Below, one piece after another: positions 44,714-53,544 of a stretch of 64,000 nt of DNA (position 1 is its first letter; every line of letters begins with the position of its first letter). Origin of the DNA: Paenibacillus sp. PK3_47. Its GTDB lineage: Bacteria; Bacillota; Bacilli; Paenibacillales; Paenibacillaceae. A model generated the notes under the pieces. That model saw only the letters and a list, made by a program, of their open reading frames with translations. It had not been told where the DNA came from and made no database searches. The stretch lies in the NCBI RefSeq assembly GCF_023520895.1, contig NZ_CP026029.1, positions 4,712,001-4,776,000 of the forward strand. The letters run 5' to 3'. The position numbers and the translations under genes are program-made.

Positions 44714-45877
44714 ATGCGCAAATTTGAATTTTACAACCCGACAAAGCTGATTTTTGGACAAGGAACCCTGCAGGCGCTGCGGACAGAAGTGCCGAAATAC
44801 GGGAAGAATGTATTGCTGATGTATGGCGGCGGCAGCATCAAACGCAGCGGCCTCTATGATAATGTGCTTGCTGAACTCAAGGAGGCCGGTGCTGTTGTGA
44901 CCGAACTGGCCGGAGTAGAGCCTAACCCGCGGTTGTCCACCGTACATAAAGGTGTGGCATTGTGCCGCGAGCATAACATTGAACTGATTCTCGCCGTCGG
45001 CGGCGGCAGCGTGCTGGACTGCGCCAAGGCTGTGGCGGTTGGGGCAAAATATGATGGCGATATGTGGGACTTTGTAGAACGCAAGGCTGCTCCACAAGCT
45101 GCACTGCCGCTGGGTACTGTACTGACAATGGCAGCCACAGGTTCGGAAATGAACAGCGGCTCTGTAATTTCCAATGAAGTGACCAAGGAAAAAATGGGCT
45201 GGGGCAGCGTGCATTCCTTCCCTGCATTCTCTATTCTGGATCCTGAAAATACATTCACCCTGCCGCGCGACCAGACTGTCTATGGCATGGTTGACATCAT
45301 GTCCCACGTGCTGGAGCATTACTTCCATACGGAGGGCAATACGCCGGTACAGGACGGCTTCTGTGAGACGCTGCTGCGTACGGTGATTGAGACTGCACCG
45401 AAGCTGATAGAAGACCTGAACAATTACGAGCTGCGCGAGACGATCATGTACTGCGGCACAATGGCCTTGAACGGGATGGTAAGCATGGGCTTTGCCGGAG
45501 ACTGGGCTACCCACAATATCGAGCATGCCGTTTCCGCGGTTTACGATATTCCGCATGGCGGCGGTCTGGCGATTCTGTTCCCGCACTGGATGAGATATAA
45601 CCTCAGCACCAATCCGGCCCGTTTCCGCCAGCTTGCTGTAAATGTATTCGGTATTGATGCGGCAGGTAAAACGGACGAGGAAGCTGGTCTTGAGGGTATT
45701 GAAGCGCTGCGCAGCTTCTGGGATTCCATCGGTGCACCGAAAACACTCGGCGATTACGACATCGACGGCAGCGAAATCGGCAGCATGGCTGATAAAGCGG
45801 TCCGTTTTGGACCGTTCGGCAACTTCCGCAAGCTGGACCGCGAGGATGTAGTGGAGATTTATACAAAAGCGCTGTAA
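44714..45877 (+). CDS. Iron-containing alcohol dehydrogenase (YugJ/BDH-like)
   Basis: NAD(P)H-dependent alcohol/aldehyde dehydrogenase of the group III iron type, 387 residues, ATG at 44714. Visible: N-terminal NPTKLIFGQGT, NAD site GGGSVLDCAKAVA, TMAATGSEMNSG, and the metal ligands Asp (WATHNIEHAVSA block), His in IEHAV and IPHGGGLAILFPHWM. Resembles NADH-dependent butanol dehydrogenases and B. subtilis YugJ. Reduces aldehydes under low oxygen or in detoxification; substrate not known. Single gene with a terminator at 45918-45948. Confidence 0.95.
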   Translation: MRKFEFYNPTKLIFGQGTLQALRTEVPKYGKNVLLMYGGGSIKRSGLYDNVLAELKEAGAVVTELAGVEPNPRLSTVHKGVALCREHNIELILAVGGGSVLDCAKAVAVGAKYDGDMWDFVERKAAPQAALPLGTVLTMAATGSEMNSGSVISNEVTKEKMGWGSVHSFPAFSILDPENTFTLPRDQTVYGMVDIMSHVLEHYFHTEGNTPVQDGFCETLLRTVIETAPKLIEDLNNYELRETIMYCGTMALNGMVSMGFAGDWATHNIEHAVSAVYDIPHGGGLAILFPHWMRYNLSTNPARFRQLAVNVFGIDAAGKTDEEAGLEGIEALRSFWDSIGAPKTLGDYDIDGSEIGSMADKAVRFGPFGNFRKLDREDVVEIYTKAL

Positions 45878-45917
45878 GAACGGTGTGACTGTTCTGGCGC
45901 TATATGATCTGTAAGGG

Positions 45918-45948
45918 CAGCCGCTCCGGTTATGGGGCGGCTGTTTTT
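45918..45948 (+). terminator. Terminator after the alcohol dehydrogenase
   Basis: cagccgctcc (45918-45927) with ggggcggctg (45934-45943), one G-U pair, then five T. Confidence 0.9.
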
Positions 45949-46016
45949 CGTTTTTTGGAAAAGGAAATTTGATTGTGCTGGATGTAGGGAGGGGGAGGGA
46001 TGTCTGGGCTGAAATG

Positions 46017-46442
46017 AACGGGAAAAGTCCCGTTGAATGCGCCGGAATGAGGCGATTGGGTGGAATGAACGGGAAAAGTCCCGTTGAATGTGCCGGAATG
46101 AGGCGACTGGGCGAAATGAACGGGAAAATTCCCGTTGAATGTGCCGGAATGAGGCGATTGGGCGAAATGAACGGGAAAAGTCCCGTTGGATGTGCTGGAA
46201 TGAGGCGACTGGGCGAAATGAACGGGAAAAGTCCCGTTGGATGTGCCGGAATGAGGCGACTGGGCGAAATGAACGGGAAAAGTCCCGTTGGATGTGCCGG
46301 AATGAAGCGACTGGGTGAAATAAACGGGAAAAGTCCCGTTGGATGTGCCGGAATGAGGCGACTGGGCGAAATGAACGGGAAAAGTCCCGTTGAATGTGCC
46401 GGAATGAGGAGACTGGGCGAAATGAACGGGAAAAGTCCCGTT
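46017..46442 (+). repeat. 51-bp tandem hairpin repeat, family A, nine units
   Basis: The same core as at 17273-17544, aacgggaaaagtcccgtt, begins at 46017 and recurs every 51 bases to 46425 (nine units, no slippage). Spacer text gccggaatgaggcgactgggcgaaat is nearly constant here; only the ggaatga.gc part is shared with the 17-kb locus. A few units vary (aattccc at the third, taaacggg at the seventh). It sits in the 816-base gap between the convergent dehydrogenase and nucleotidyltransferase genes. Confidence 0.95.
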
Positions 46443-46497
46443 GGATGCGCCGGAATGAGGTGACTGGGCGGAACCTCCGGCACAGCGGCGGAATGAA

Positions 46498-46611
46498 AGG
46501 CATAAATACCTCCGAATACGCAGAAATCCCGTACAATGGCGCGATGAAAGGCATAAATACCTCCGAATGCACAGAAATCCCCTACAACAGTTAAATGAGA
46601 GGTATTAATAC
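46498..46611 (+). repeat. 51-bp tandem repeat, family B, three units
   Basis: Motif aggcataaatacct at 46498 and 46549, and a diverged, more symmetric copy containing ggtattaatacc at 46602 (cores 51 apart). It matches family B of the 17-kb locus and again follows family A, with 71 bases between the last A centre and first B centre. The rest of the gap to 46693 shows no gene. Confidence 0.85.
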
Positions 46612-46693
46612 CCCCGTCTGCCCCGCGGAAGGCTGCAATCACCCGGCAGCTTAGTGCAAAAAAGAAGCACAATTTAAATATCACCAGACAAAT

Positions 46694-47587
46694 CTACAGC
46701 ACCCCTTCGGCATCCGCCGGCAATGTCCGGACATGCTGCAGATAAGCCGTCATGTTCACGTCCTCTTGCACAGGGTAGGTGAATGACAAATGCCCGGCGG
46801 CCTCAGCCGCAAGCGTACGGAACAGCTCAGTGGCGGTAAATACAGCCTCCCAAAAGTTATCATAGCTGCCGTCCGAATAAGTCTGTTCATACATTTTCCA
46901 GTAGGCAGGAGGCAGAAGTCTCTTGAAATACTTGCCCATTTTCCCGGCAGATACCCCGAAATCATTCTGCGTGCCGATCCACCAGCAGACCATCTCATCC
47001 AGCATGTCCCTCACATAATGATCGAACATCCTCTTAGCATACGGCAGCTCATCGCGCCATATTCCCTTGGCCACATTTTGCAGACACCACCAGAATTCGT
47101 TGCAGCAGCCCCTGAATCGGGCTTCAGAAGGGCGGGTTACCCGGTAACCGGCATCCGTCGGCGGCTCAATGGGAGGCAGGCAGCGGTCCTTATCCAGCAG
47201 CGGTACAGTAAGTTTGTCTCCAAGATACTCCTCCATCATCACTTCCTGCGTAACCAGGCTGAGATCGATCCTATTACCGTCCGCAAACAGCATCAGGTAA
47301 GCATAACGCCGGGAGAGGTCAGGGGCAGCACCGGGAAACCAGTCGTTTTTATCCGGCTCCTGCAGGATCAGCAGCTCTCCGAACCTGTCAATCCATGTCT
47401 TATCTTGAAGAAAAGACTCCGTTTCGGTCACCACATATACGATATCGTAATCCTGAAAAATGTCTTTTGGCGCATTGGGATTGGTTCTTGAACCGTTCAT
47501 GTAAACCGCGCGAATCCGTTCATCGTCCCGGGCCGTTCCGGCAATCAGATCAAACATTTCTTTTTCGCTTCGCAAGCTAAATTTCAC
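46694..47587 (-). CDS. ANT(6)-type aminoglycoside nucleotidyltransferase-like protein
   Basis: Protein of 297 residues of the streptomycin adenylyltransferase family (PF04439). The nucleotidyltransferase motif is GSRTNPNAPKDIFQDYDIVYVV with the metal Asp residues, followed by RIDLSLV with the third Asp. In the family these adenylylate streptomycin at O6; chromosomal copies in soil Bacillota may give low-level resistance or have another role. Start is a GTG (47587) with AAGAGG very close upstream; an internal start a few codons on is possible. Stands alone; its upstream neighbour is the divergent NfeD gene. Confidence 0.9.
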   Translation of the reverse strand: MKFSLRSEKEMFDLIAGTARDDERIRAVYMNGSRTNPNAPKDIFQDYDIVYVVTETESFLQDKTWIDRFGELLILQEPDKNDWFPGAAPDLSRRYAYLMLFADGNRIDLSLVTQEVMMEEYLGDKLTVPLLDKDRCLPPIEPPTDAGYRVTRPSEARFRGCCNEFWWCLQNVAKGIWRDELPYAKRMFDHYVRDMLDEMVCWWIGTQNDFGVSAGKMGKYFKRLLPPAYWKMYEQTYSDGSYDNFWEAVFTATELFRTLAAEAAGHLSFTYPVQEDVNMTAYLQHVRTLPADAEGVL

Positions 47588-47707
47588 CTCTTCATAAATG
47601 GGAGTCAGCCGTATTTCTGGACTCTTTTCAGCTTACCATACAGGTCAGCAGCTGGAAATGAAGGGAGGCTCTTCCGGCACATTAATGAGATAAAAATCCA
47701 AGTTTGT

Positions 47708-47734
47708 GAAACCAAGGACATTAGTTTTACGTTA
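47708..47734 (+). promoter_or_regulatory. SigW-type ECF promoter for the NfeD/flotillin operon
   Basis: tgaaac (47708-47713), a 17-base spacer, then cgtt (47731-47734) closely follow the ECF SigW pattern TGAAAC-N16/17-CGTA. It lies about 45 bases before the NfeD-like start. In B. subtilis the homologous yuaF-floT operon is SigW-dependent, which supports the call. Confidence 0.6.
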
Positions 47735-47778
47735 TTATTAGTATGACAGTCCGGAAACCGAGACGGGAGGAGTGTAAT

Positions 47779-48315
47779 ATGCAGACGCTTTATTTGGGCT
47801 GCTTGGCGCTTGGCGTCATCTTTGCGGTAGTCAGCGTGATTGTGGGAGACATAATCGGTAACGCGCTGGACGGTGTTTTTGATGCTTTGTCCTTTGATTT
47901 TGTGAACCCTGCTGTTCTGGCAGGCGGAATTACAGTATTTGGCGGAGCGGGTGTTCTGCTGACACGCTACAGCGGGCTGGAAGACGGAGCTATTCTTGCC
48001 TTATCCCTGCTGATAGCGGCATTTTTAGCGGTGCTGCTGTATCTTGTGGTGGTGAAGCCCATGGAAAAAAGCGAAATGTCGACAGGCTTCTCCATGCTTG
48101 ATCTGCCCGGCAGGATCGGTGAGGTTACCGTTCCGGTCCCGGCAGCAGGCTACGGTGAAATTATGGTGAAGTTCGGCGCCGGCAACAGTCTGCACACCGC
48201 TGCGAGCTTTGAACGGCTGGCACTGCCGGCAGGCAGCAAAGTGGTAGTAGTAGAGGTTAAGGAAGGCGTGGCACTGGTATCTGAATTTGAAGAGCGAAAA
48301 GGAGCGGATGTGTAA
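47779..48315 (+). CDS. NfeD-like membrane protein (YuaF type)
   Basis: Protein of 178 residues from the ATG at 47779 (GGGAGGA upstream). Three hydrophobic segments: one at the N-terminus, then two in the middle (about residues 44-60 and 70-92), followed by a C-terminal OB-fold NfeD domain (GRIGEVTVPVPAAGYGEIMVKF region and VVVVEVKEGVALV). It is directly joined to the flotillin gene, whose ATG follows its stop codon. In B. subtilis YuaF works with flotillin in membrane microdomains and stress tolerance. Confidence 0.92.
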   Translation: MQTLYLGCLALGVIFAVVSVIVGDIIGNALDGVFDALSFDFVNPAVLAGGITVFGGAGVLLTRYSGLEDGAILALSLLIAAFLAVLLYLVVVKPMEKSEMSTGFSMLDLPGRIGEVTVPVPAAGYGEIMVKFGAGNSLHTAASFERLALPAGSKVVVVEVKEGVALVSEFEERKGADV

Positions 48316-49863
48316 ATGCTGGATACGATTCCTGATTATTTGTTAATTCCCGCAATAGTTATTGCAGTACTGGTGGTGCTCGGACTTGCTTTCTGGGCGC
48401 GCTACAAGACAGTCGGACCGGACGAAGGGATGATCGTAACGGGTTCCTTCCTGGGCAATAATCATATCTCCGACGACGGCTCAGGCCGCAAAATCAAGAT
48501 CGTCCGCGGGGGCGGGGCCTTTATTCTTCCGGTATTCCAGAAGGCCGAGTTCATGTCACTGCTGTCCCACAAACTGGACGTGACAACGCCGGAAGTATAT
48601 ACCGAGCAGGGTGTGCCGGTTATCGCAGACGGTGTAGCCATCATCAAAGTCGGCAGCTCCACGGAAGATGTGGCGACAGCTGCGGAGCAGTTCATGGGCA
48701 AACCGATTGAATCCCTGAAGGCAGAGGCCCAGGAAGTGCTTGAGGGTCACCTGCGGGCCATTCTAGGTTCGATGACTGTTGAAGAGGTGTACCGTAACCG
48801 TGACCGTTTTGCCCAGGAGGTTCAGGGCGTGGCAGCGCGTGATCTGAAGAAAATGGGTCTGCAGATCGTCTCCTTCACGATCAAGGATGTCCGCGACAAG
48901 CACGGATACCTGGATGCGCTCGGGAAGCCGCGTATCGCTGCTGTGAAGCGGGACGCGGAAATTGCCGAGGCGGAAGCGCTGCGGGATGCGCGGATTCAGA
49001 AGGCGAATGCCGAGGAGCAGGGGCAGAAGGCTGAATTGCTGCGCGATACGAATATCGCCGAAGCTTCCAAGGACAATCAGCTGAAGGTTGCAGCGTTCAA
49101 ACGCGATCAGGACACAGCCAAAGCGGAAGCGGACCAGGCCTACCACATTCAGGAGGCACGCGCCAAGCAGACGGTGGTAGAAGAACAGATGAAGGTTGAG
49201 CTCGTGCGCAAGGAACGCGAAATCGACATTCAGGCCAAAGAAATTCAGGTCCGCGAGAAGCAATATGATGCCGAAGTGAAAAAGAAAGCGGAAGCGGACC
49301 GCTACGCAGTAGAGCAGGCGGCGGAAGCCGACAAGGCCAAACGGATGCGCGAGGCCGATGCCCTGCAGTACAGCATTGAGAAGCAGGCGCAGGCAACCTC
49401 TGAGCAGAAGCGCCTTGAAGGTCAGGCGATCGCGGATGCCGAGCTGGCCAAAGGTAAAGCGGAGGCCGAAGTTATCCGGCTGCGCGGTCTGGCCGAGGCG
49501 GAGGCCAAAGAGAAGCTGGCAGAAGCCTTCCAGAAGTTCGGCGAAGCGGCTGTTCTCGACATTATCGTCAAGATGCTGCCTGAACTGGCCGGCAAGATTG
49601 CCGAGCCGCTGGCTTCCATCGACAAGCTTACAGTCGTGGACACCGGCAACGGCGAAGGCGCGGCGAGGGTCAGCAACTATGTGACCCAGCTCATGTCTAC
49701 AGCTCCGGAAATGCTGAAGAGCGTGTCAGGGATTGATGTGGAGGCCCTGATTAAGGGGCTGACCAAAACAGGATCACAGGGTGGCAGCAAGCCTGTGCAG
49801 GCTCCGGCCGTTGTACCGGCTGCACCGGCACCGGTAATTCCGGCTGACAAACCACACGAATAA
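48316..49863 (+). CDS. floT: Flotillin (FloT/YuaG-like)
   Basis: Membrane-microdomain scaffold of 515 residues. N-terminal hydrophobic segment (about residues 5-25), SPFH/band-7 domain (about 30-200), then a long Ala/Glu/Lys-rich coiled coil with many EA repeats (about 205-400), and a C-terminal oligomerisation part ending in a Pro/Ala-rich tail. Length agrees with B. subtilis FloT. Flotillins gather signalling and secretion proteins and keep membrane fluidity. Start codon abuts the stop of the NfeD-like gene, with AAAAGGAG inside the latter. Probably SigW-controlled. Confidence 0.96.
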   Translation: MLDTIPDYLLIPAIVIAVLVVLGLAFWARYKTVGPDEGMIVTGSFLGNNHISDDGSGRKIKIVRGGGAFILPVFQKAEFMSLLSHKLDVTTPEVYTEQGVPVIADGVAIIKVGSSTEDVATAAEQFMGKPIESLKAEAQEVLEGHLRAILGSMTVEEVYRNRDRFAQEVQGVAARDLKKMGLQIVSFTIKDVRDKHGYLDALGKPRIAAVKRDAEIAEAEALRDARIQKANAEEQGQKAELLRDTNIAEASKDNQLKVAAFKRDQDTAKAEADQAYHIQEARAKQTVVEEQMKVELVRKEREIDIQAKEIQVREKQYDAEVKKKAEADRYAVEQAAEADKAKRMREADALQYSIEKQAQATSEQKRLEGQAIADAELAKGKAEAEVIRLRGLAEAEAKEKLAEAFQKFGEAAVLDIIVKMLPELAGKIAEPLASIDKLTVVDTGNGEGAARVSNYVTQLMSTAPEMLKSVSGIDVEALIKGLTKTGSQGGSKPVQAPAVVPAAPAPVIPADKPHE

Positions 49864-49874
49864 AGAACAGAACA

Positions 49875-49922
49875 CAAGGTATGGCGGGCGTGCGGCAGGC
49901 AGCCTGTCATACCTTGAATTTT
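49875..49922 (+). terminator. Terminator of the flotillin operon
   Basis: caaggtatg (49875-49883) pairs perfectly with cataccttg (49908-49916), enclosing a further GC-rich hairpin; a short T-run follows. Confidence 0.75.
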
Positions 49923-49942
49923 ATACATACGGGGGGCTTTGC

Positions 49943-50653
49943 ATGCAGCTTCAGCTGGATAATATCCGCAAAAGTTTTGGAGACAAGCAGGTTCTGAAGG
50001 GAATTGACTTTACTTTTGAAAAAGGCAAGATATACGGCCTGCTGGGCCGCAACGGCGCCGGCAAAACCTCACTGTTCAACTGTTTGAGCGGTGAAATTCC
50101 GATGGACAGCGGCGGGGCATTTTTGCGCAAGGGGGGTGTGAGCTTTCCGCTCAGTGATGAGGAGATCGGCTATGTGTTCTCACTGCCGATTCTTCCGGAA
50201 TTTTTGACTGGATATGAGTTCGTGAAGTTCTATATGGACATCAACCGTGACAAGATCGAGCCGGGCCGGACGATTGAAGATTATTTTGAAATCATCCGTT
50301 TTGAGGAGGAGGACCGCCACCGGCTGATCAAAGGCTATTCCCACGGGATGAAGAACAAAATCCAGATGCTCTGCTTCATCATTACCCGGCCCCCGCTGAT
50401 TCTGCTGGATGAGCCGCTGACTTCCTTCGATGTCGTGGTCGCGCTGGAGATCAAGAAGCTGCTGCGCAAGATGAAAGAGGACCATATAATTATTTTCTCG
50501 ACCCATATCCTGCAGCTGGCCGCTGATTTATGCGATGAACTGGTGGTGCTGAGTAACGGATATCTCCAGGAAATTCCCAAAGACACGCTGCACAGTCCGC
50601 AATTTGAAGAGCAGATTATAGCTTTGCTGAAGGATGGAAGCAGTGATGATTAA
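49943..50653 (+). CDS. ABC transporter ATP-binding protein
   Basis: ATPase of 236 residues. Walker A GLLGRNGAGKTS, ABC signature replaced by the looser YSHGMKNK, Walker B LILLDEPLTSFD, and a switch His in IFSTHI. Of the exporter-like ABC-2/DRA group by its opening LQLDNIRKSFGDKQVLKGIDF. Its stop overlaps the next gene, which encodes the membrane part. Substrate unknown; such pairs move lipids, peptides or antibiotics, or serve in cell-envelope functions. No sensor or immunity gene is adjacent. Confidence 0.93.
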   Translation: MQLQLDNIRKSFGDKQVLKGIDFTFEKGKIYGLLGRNGAGKTSLFNCLSGEIPMDSGGAFLRKGGVSFPLSDEEIGYVFSLPILPEFLTGYEFVKFYMDINRDKIEPGRTIEDYFEIIRFEEEDRHRLIKGYSHGMKNKIQMLCFIITRPPLILLDEPLTSFDVVVALEIKKLLRKMKEDHIIIFSTHILQLAADLCDELVVLSNGYLQEIPKDTLHSPQFEEQIIALLKDGSSDD

Positions 50654-52259
50654 TACGCTGAAGACGATTATGGGGATCAGAAGCGCCTCAGGTGCCAACC
50701 GGCTGCTCTATTATCTCAAAGGGTTTCCGGTGATTGGCAAGCGGATCAAAGATGAAGTGTACTCCTGGGAAAATCTTAAAAAGGCGCTTGCTCTGATTGT
50801 AACGGTACTGAAGGTGCTGTGGGGATTTCTGAACAAATTCGCCTACCTTGGACTCGTAATCTATTGGCCTCTTATGCTGTTAAGCAGCGGTCTGACACCT
50901 TCCGCGCTGTATCAGCAGTATCTTCATGTGCTGGTTGTCATCAGCTTTCTGGTTGCGCCCGTTTCCAGTGCAGTAATTATGGAGCCGAAGCGGGACAAAT
51001 ACATCTGTGTGAAGCTGATGCGGCTGCCTGCAGCCTCCTACATGCGTTCGACGATGGCACAGCGTGGCCTGACTTTTTTGCTCTATTTTATACCGGCTGC
51101 AACTGTATTTGCGCATTTGCTGGACGCCCCGGTATGGCAGGGACTGGTGCTTGCACTGCTGCTGGCTGCCTGGCGCATGGGCGCCGAGGCGGTGCATTTA
51201 TGGATTTTTGACAAATACGGCATTGTACTGGTCAAAAAAACGGCTGTGGTATGGACTGTAATGCTCGCCGGTTACGCGCTCGCATACGGCCCGCCGGCTG
51301 CAGGAGTCTCTTACCGGATTTCTGATGTCTTGTTCAGCCTGCCGGTGATCGCAGCGGTTCTGCTGATTGGAGCAGCCGGTTCGCTCTATATCGCCCGTTA
51401 TCCCGGATACCGCAGGGCTGTTGATGCCGTGACCAAAATGGATGATCCGCTGCTGGATCTGGGCCGGATGATGCAGGAAGCAAGAGTGAAGGAGGTCGAA
51501 ACGAAGGAGCAGGATTTCTCGAAGGCGCAGCTGAGTCCCGGCAATTTTCAGGATAAAAGCGGGTATGCCTACCTCAACGCGATCTTCTTCTCCCGGCACC
51601 GGCGTTTTCTGATCCAGCCGATTCAGCGGCGGCTCTTCATTATTGGCGGTCTGTTTGCTGCAGGCCTTGCAGTTATGATGATCTCTCCGGCTGTATTTGC
51701 GCGGCTGGCACAATTTTTGATCAGCGGCTTGCCGTTTTTTATCATTATCATGAACTTCTGCTCCATCGGGGAGAGGGTATGCAAGGCGATGTTCTATAAC
51801 TGTGACCTCAGTCTGCTGCGCTACGGATTCTACCGTGAACGTCCGGCTGTAATCAGCAATTTCCGGATTCGTCTGCTCAGAATAAGCGGATTGAACCTAA
51901 TTCCGGCTGCAGCGATATGCCTTGCTGTTAATCTTTTGATCCTGCTCTCGGGTGAGGTTTGGAGTGCGGGCGAAGCTGCAGTGTTCAGTGTTACGGTTCT
52001 GGGGCTTTCGCTGTTCTTTTCCGTGCATCATTTGTTCATGTATTATATTTTCCAGCCTTACACCACAGAGCTGAATGTGAAGAACCCGTTCTTCAGCATT
52101 GTCAACAGCCTTGTACTGGCCGTAGGTGTAATCTGTGCTAATCTGCAAAGCGTTCCGGCTTATTTTGCGGGCGCGGTACTGTTATCTACAATCGTATATA
52201 TCCTGGCCGCCCTGGTACTTGTTTTCAGGTATTCCAGCAAAACTTTCCGGGTAAAATAA
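50646..52259 (+). CDS. ABC transporter membrane protein (exporter-like)
   Basis: Large polytopic protein of about 537 residues that pairs with the ATPase before it. About twelve hydrophobic segments in two groups separated by a charged stretch (around residues 260-300, MMQEARVKEVETKEQ). Two starts are possible: ATG 50634 or ATG 50646; the second has GGAAG five bases ahead and overlaps the upstream stop by 8 bases, so it is preferred. No close family recognised with certainty; the organisation recalls the Bacillus YthP/YthQ pair. Function unknown. Confidence 0.82.
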   Translation: MINTLKTIMGIRSASGANRLLYYLKGFPVIGKRIKDEVYSWENLKKALALIVTVLKVLWGFLNKFAYLGLVIYWPLMLLSSGLTPSALYQQYLHVLVVISFLVAPVSSAVIMEPKRDKYICVKLMRLPAASYMRSTMAQRGLTFLLYFIPAATVFAHLLDAPVWQGLVLALLLAAWRMGAEAVHLWIFDKYGIVLVKKTAVVWTVMLAGYALAYGPPAAGVSYRISDVLFSLPVIAAVLLIGAAGSLYIARYPGYRRAVDAVTKMDDPLLDLGRMMQEARVKEVETKEQDFSKAQLSPGNFQDKSGYAYLNAIFFSRHRRFLIQPIQRRLFIIGGLFAAGLAVMMISPAVFARLAQFLISGLPFFIIIMNFCSIGERVCKAMFYNCDLSLLRYGFYRERPAVISNFRIRLLRISGLNLIPAAAICLAVNLLILLSGEVWSAGEAAVFSVTVLGLSLFFSVHHLFMYYIFQPYTTELNVKNPFFSIVNSLVLAVGVICANLQSVPAYFAGAVLLSTIVYILAALVLVFRYSSKTFRVK

Positions 52260-52387
52260 CCGGCTTCCTCTTTCTAAATGTGAATTCTTGATGTTATGAT
52301 GATACCTGAGTATAATCTACACATGCTGCTTGGTCATACGGCTGCTGCGGCGCCAAAAGGTATTCAGAATTCAAAGAGGTGTAAGTA

Positions 52388-53263
52388 GTGAGCAGCATAA
52401 CAGTGGCCAAGGTACTCAATAACAATGTCATCATAGCCGAGCATCCCCAGTATTCAGAGGTAGTGGTGATCGGCAAGGGTATAGGCTTTAACCGCAAAAC
52501 ACGTGACCGCATCAACCTGTCTGCCGTAGAGAAGATGTTCATTCTCCGCAGCCAGGAAGAGCAGGAGCAGTATAAGCAGCTCGTTCCCCAGGTGGATGAG
52601 AAGCTGATCGAGGTCGTACAGGAGATTGTCCTGCATATTATGCAGAGCAGCCGCCAGCCTCTTAATGAGCATATCCATATTGCACTGACTGACCATATTT
52701 CCTTTGCGATCCGCAGACATGAGCAGAATATTGCTATACATAATCCGTTTCTGTACGAAACCAGGGAGATCTATCCCGAGGAATACAGGCTGGCGGAATA
52801 TGCAGTTGAACGGATCAATGAAGTGATGAAGGTAACACTGCCCGCAGATGAGATCGGTTTTGTCGCCCTGCATATTGTAAGCGCACTGAGCAACCGGCAT
52901 ATCTCTGAAGTGAAGGAGCATTCCGTGCTGATCGGGGACCTGGTAAATCTGGTTGAGGACAATCTGGAATACCGTGTACCGCGTGATTCACTGGACTATT
53001 CACGTCTGGTTACCCACCTGCGGTTTGTACTGGAAAGGCTGCGGCGCGGGGAGAGCGTACGGGAGACCTCTTCGCTGGACGGGCTGATGAAACGCGAATA
53101 TCCGGAGATGTACATGCTGGCCTGGAAGCTTACCAAGGTCATTGAACAGCGGACGCGTATCCCCGTGTATCCGGCAGAAGTCAGCTATCTGACGATTCAT
53201 TTGCAGCGTATCGCCCAGAAGAAAGAGGATGAGGCGGATATGGAGCAGAGCGGGCTGCAATAA
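52388..53263 (+). CDS. glcT: Transcriptional antiterminator of the BglG family (GlcT)
   Basis: RNA-binding antiterminator of 291 residues, GTG start at 52388 behind AAAGAGGTG. N-terminal co-antiterminator RNA-binding domain (residues 1-60, with NNNVIIA and GKGIGF), then two PRD domains with regulatory His residues (TDHISFAIRR and VALHIVSA in PRD1; THLRF and TIHLQRI in PRD2). In B. subtilis GlcT opens the ptsG leader when glucose is present and is inhibited by phosphorylation through EIIGlc. Its target RNA is found just downstream before ptsG, which makes the assignment firm. Confidence 0.96.
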   Translation: MSSITVAKVLNNNVIIAEHPQYSEVVVIGKGIGFNRKTRDRINLSAVEKMFILRSQEEQEQYKQLVPQVDEKLIEVVQEIVLHIMQSSRQPLNEHIHIALTDHISFAIRRHEQNIAIHNPFLYETREIYPEEYRLAEYAVERINEVMKVTLPADEIGFVALHIVSALSNRHISEVKEHSVLIGDLVNLVEDNLEYRVPRDSLDYSRLVTHLRFVLERLRRGESVRETSSLDGLMKREYPEMYMLAWKLTKVIEQRTRIPVYPAEVSYLTIHLQRIAQKKEDEADMEQSGLQ

Positions 53264-53317
53264 CGGCAATTATTTTAAGATAAACAATGCATGAACCGGC
53301 TTCAGCAAAATTGAGGC

Positions 53318-53346
53318 TTGCAACAGCTGATCATAGGTGCTACAAT
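53318..53346 (+). promoter_or_regulatory. SigA promoter of ptsG
   Basis: TTGCAA (53318-53323), 17-base spacer, TACAAT (53341-53346), about 200 bases before ptsG and just upstream of the antiterminator RNA. Confidence 0.8.
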
Positions 53347-53379
53347 GGTCCCTGTTATCCAATAAAACAGAATACCTAC

Positions 53380-53501
53380 GTGTAACTGATACGATCAGGC
53401 ATGAGTGATTTACAGTATTTTGGTTGTTAATCCCCTTCTTGGGGCAATCTAACTTTAGTGTTAGAGCGACAACTGTATGCTGTGTTGCTCATGCCTTTTT
53501 T
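53380..53501 (+). promoter_or_regulatory. Ribonucleic antiterminator (RAT) and overlapping terminator of ptsG
   Basis: The RAT-like stretch around gtgtaactgatacgatcagg (53380-53399) overlaps the left arm of a terminator: aggcatgag (53397-53405) pairs with ctcatgcct (53488-53496), followed by six T (53496-53501). The text is very close to the known ptsG leader of B. subtilis that GlcT binds. When GlcT holds the RAT, the terminator cannot form and ptsG is transcribed. Confidence 0.9.
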
Positions 53502-53544
53502 GGCGTTCTGTTTAGAATGAATTAAATTTAAGGAAGTGACCTCA

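Noticed and set aside
45969..46463. Plus-strand repeat protein of 164 codons
   Set aside because: It consists wholly of family A units, has no ribosome site and the opposite strand is equally open.
44624..46684. Long minus-strand open frame (686 codons) with repeated 17-residue units
   Set aside because: It runs antisense through the whole alcohol dehydrogenase gene and the family A array; 51 bp is 3x17, so open frames arise on both strands without coding selection.
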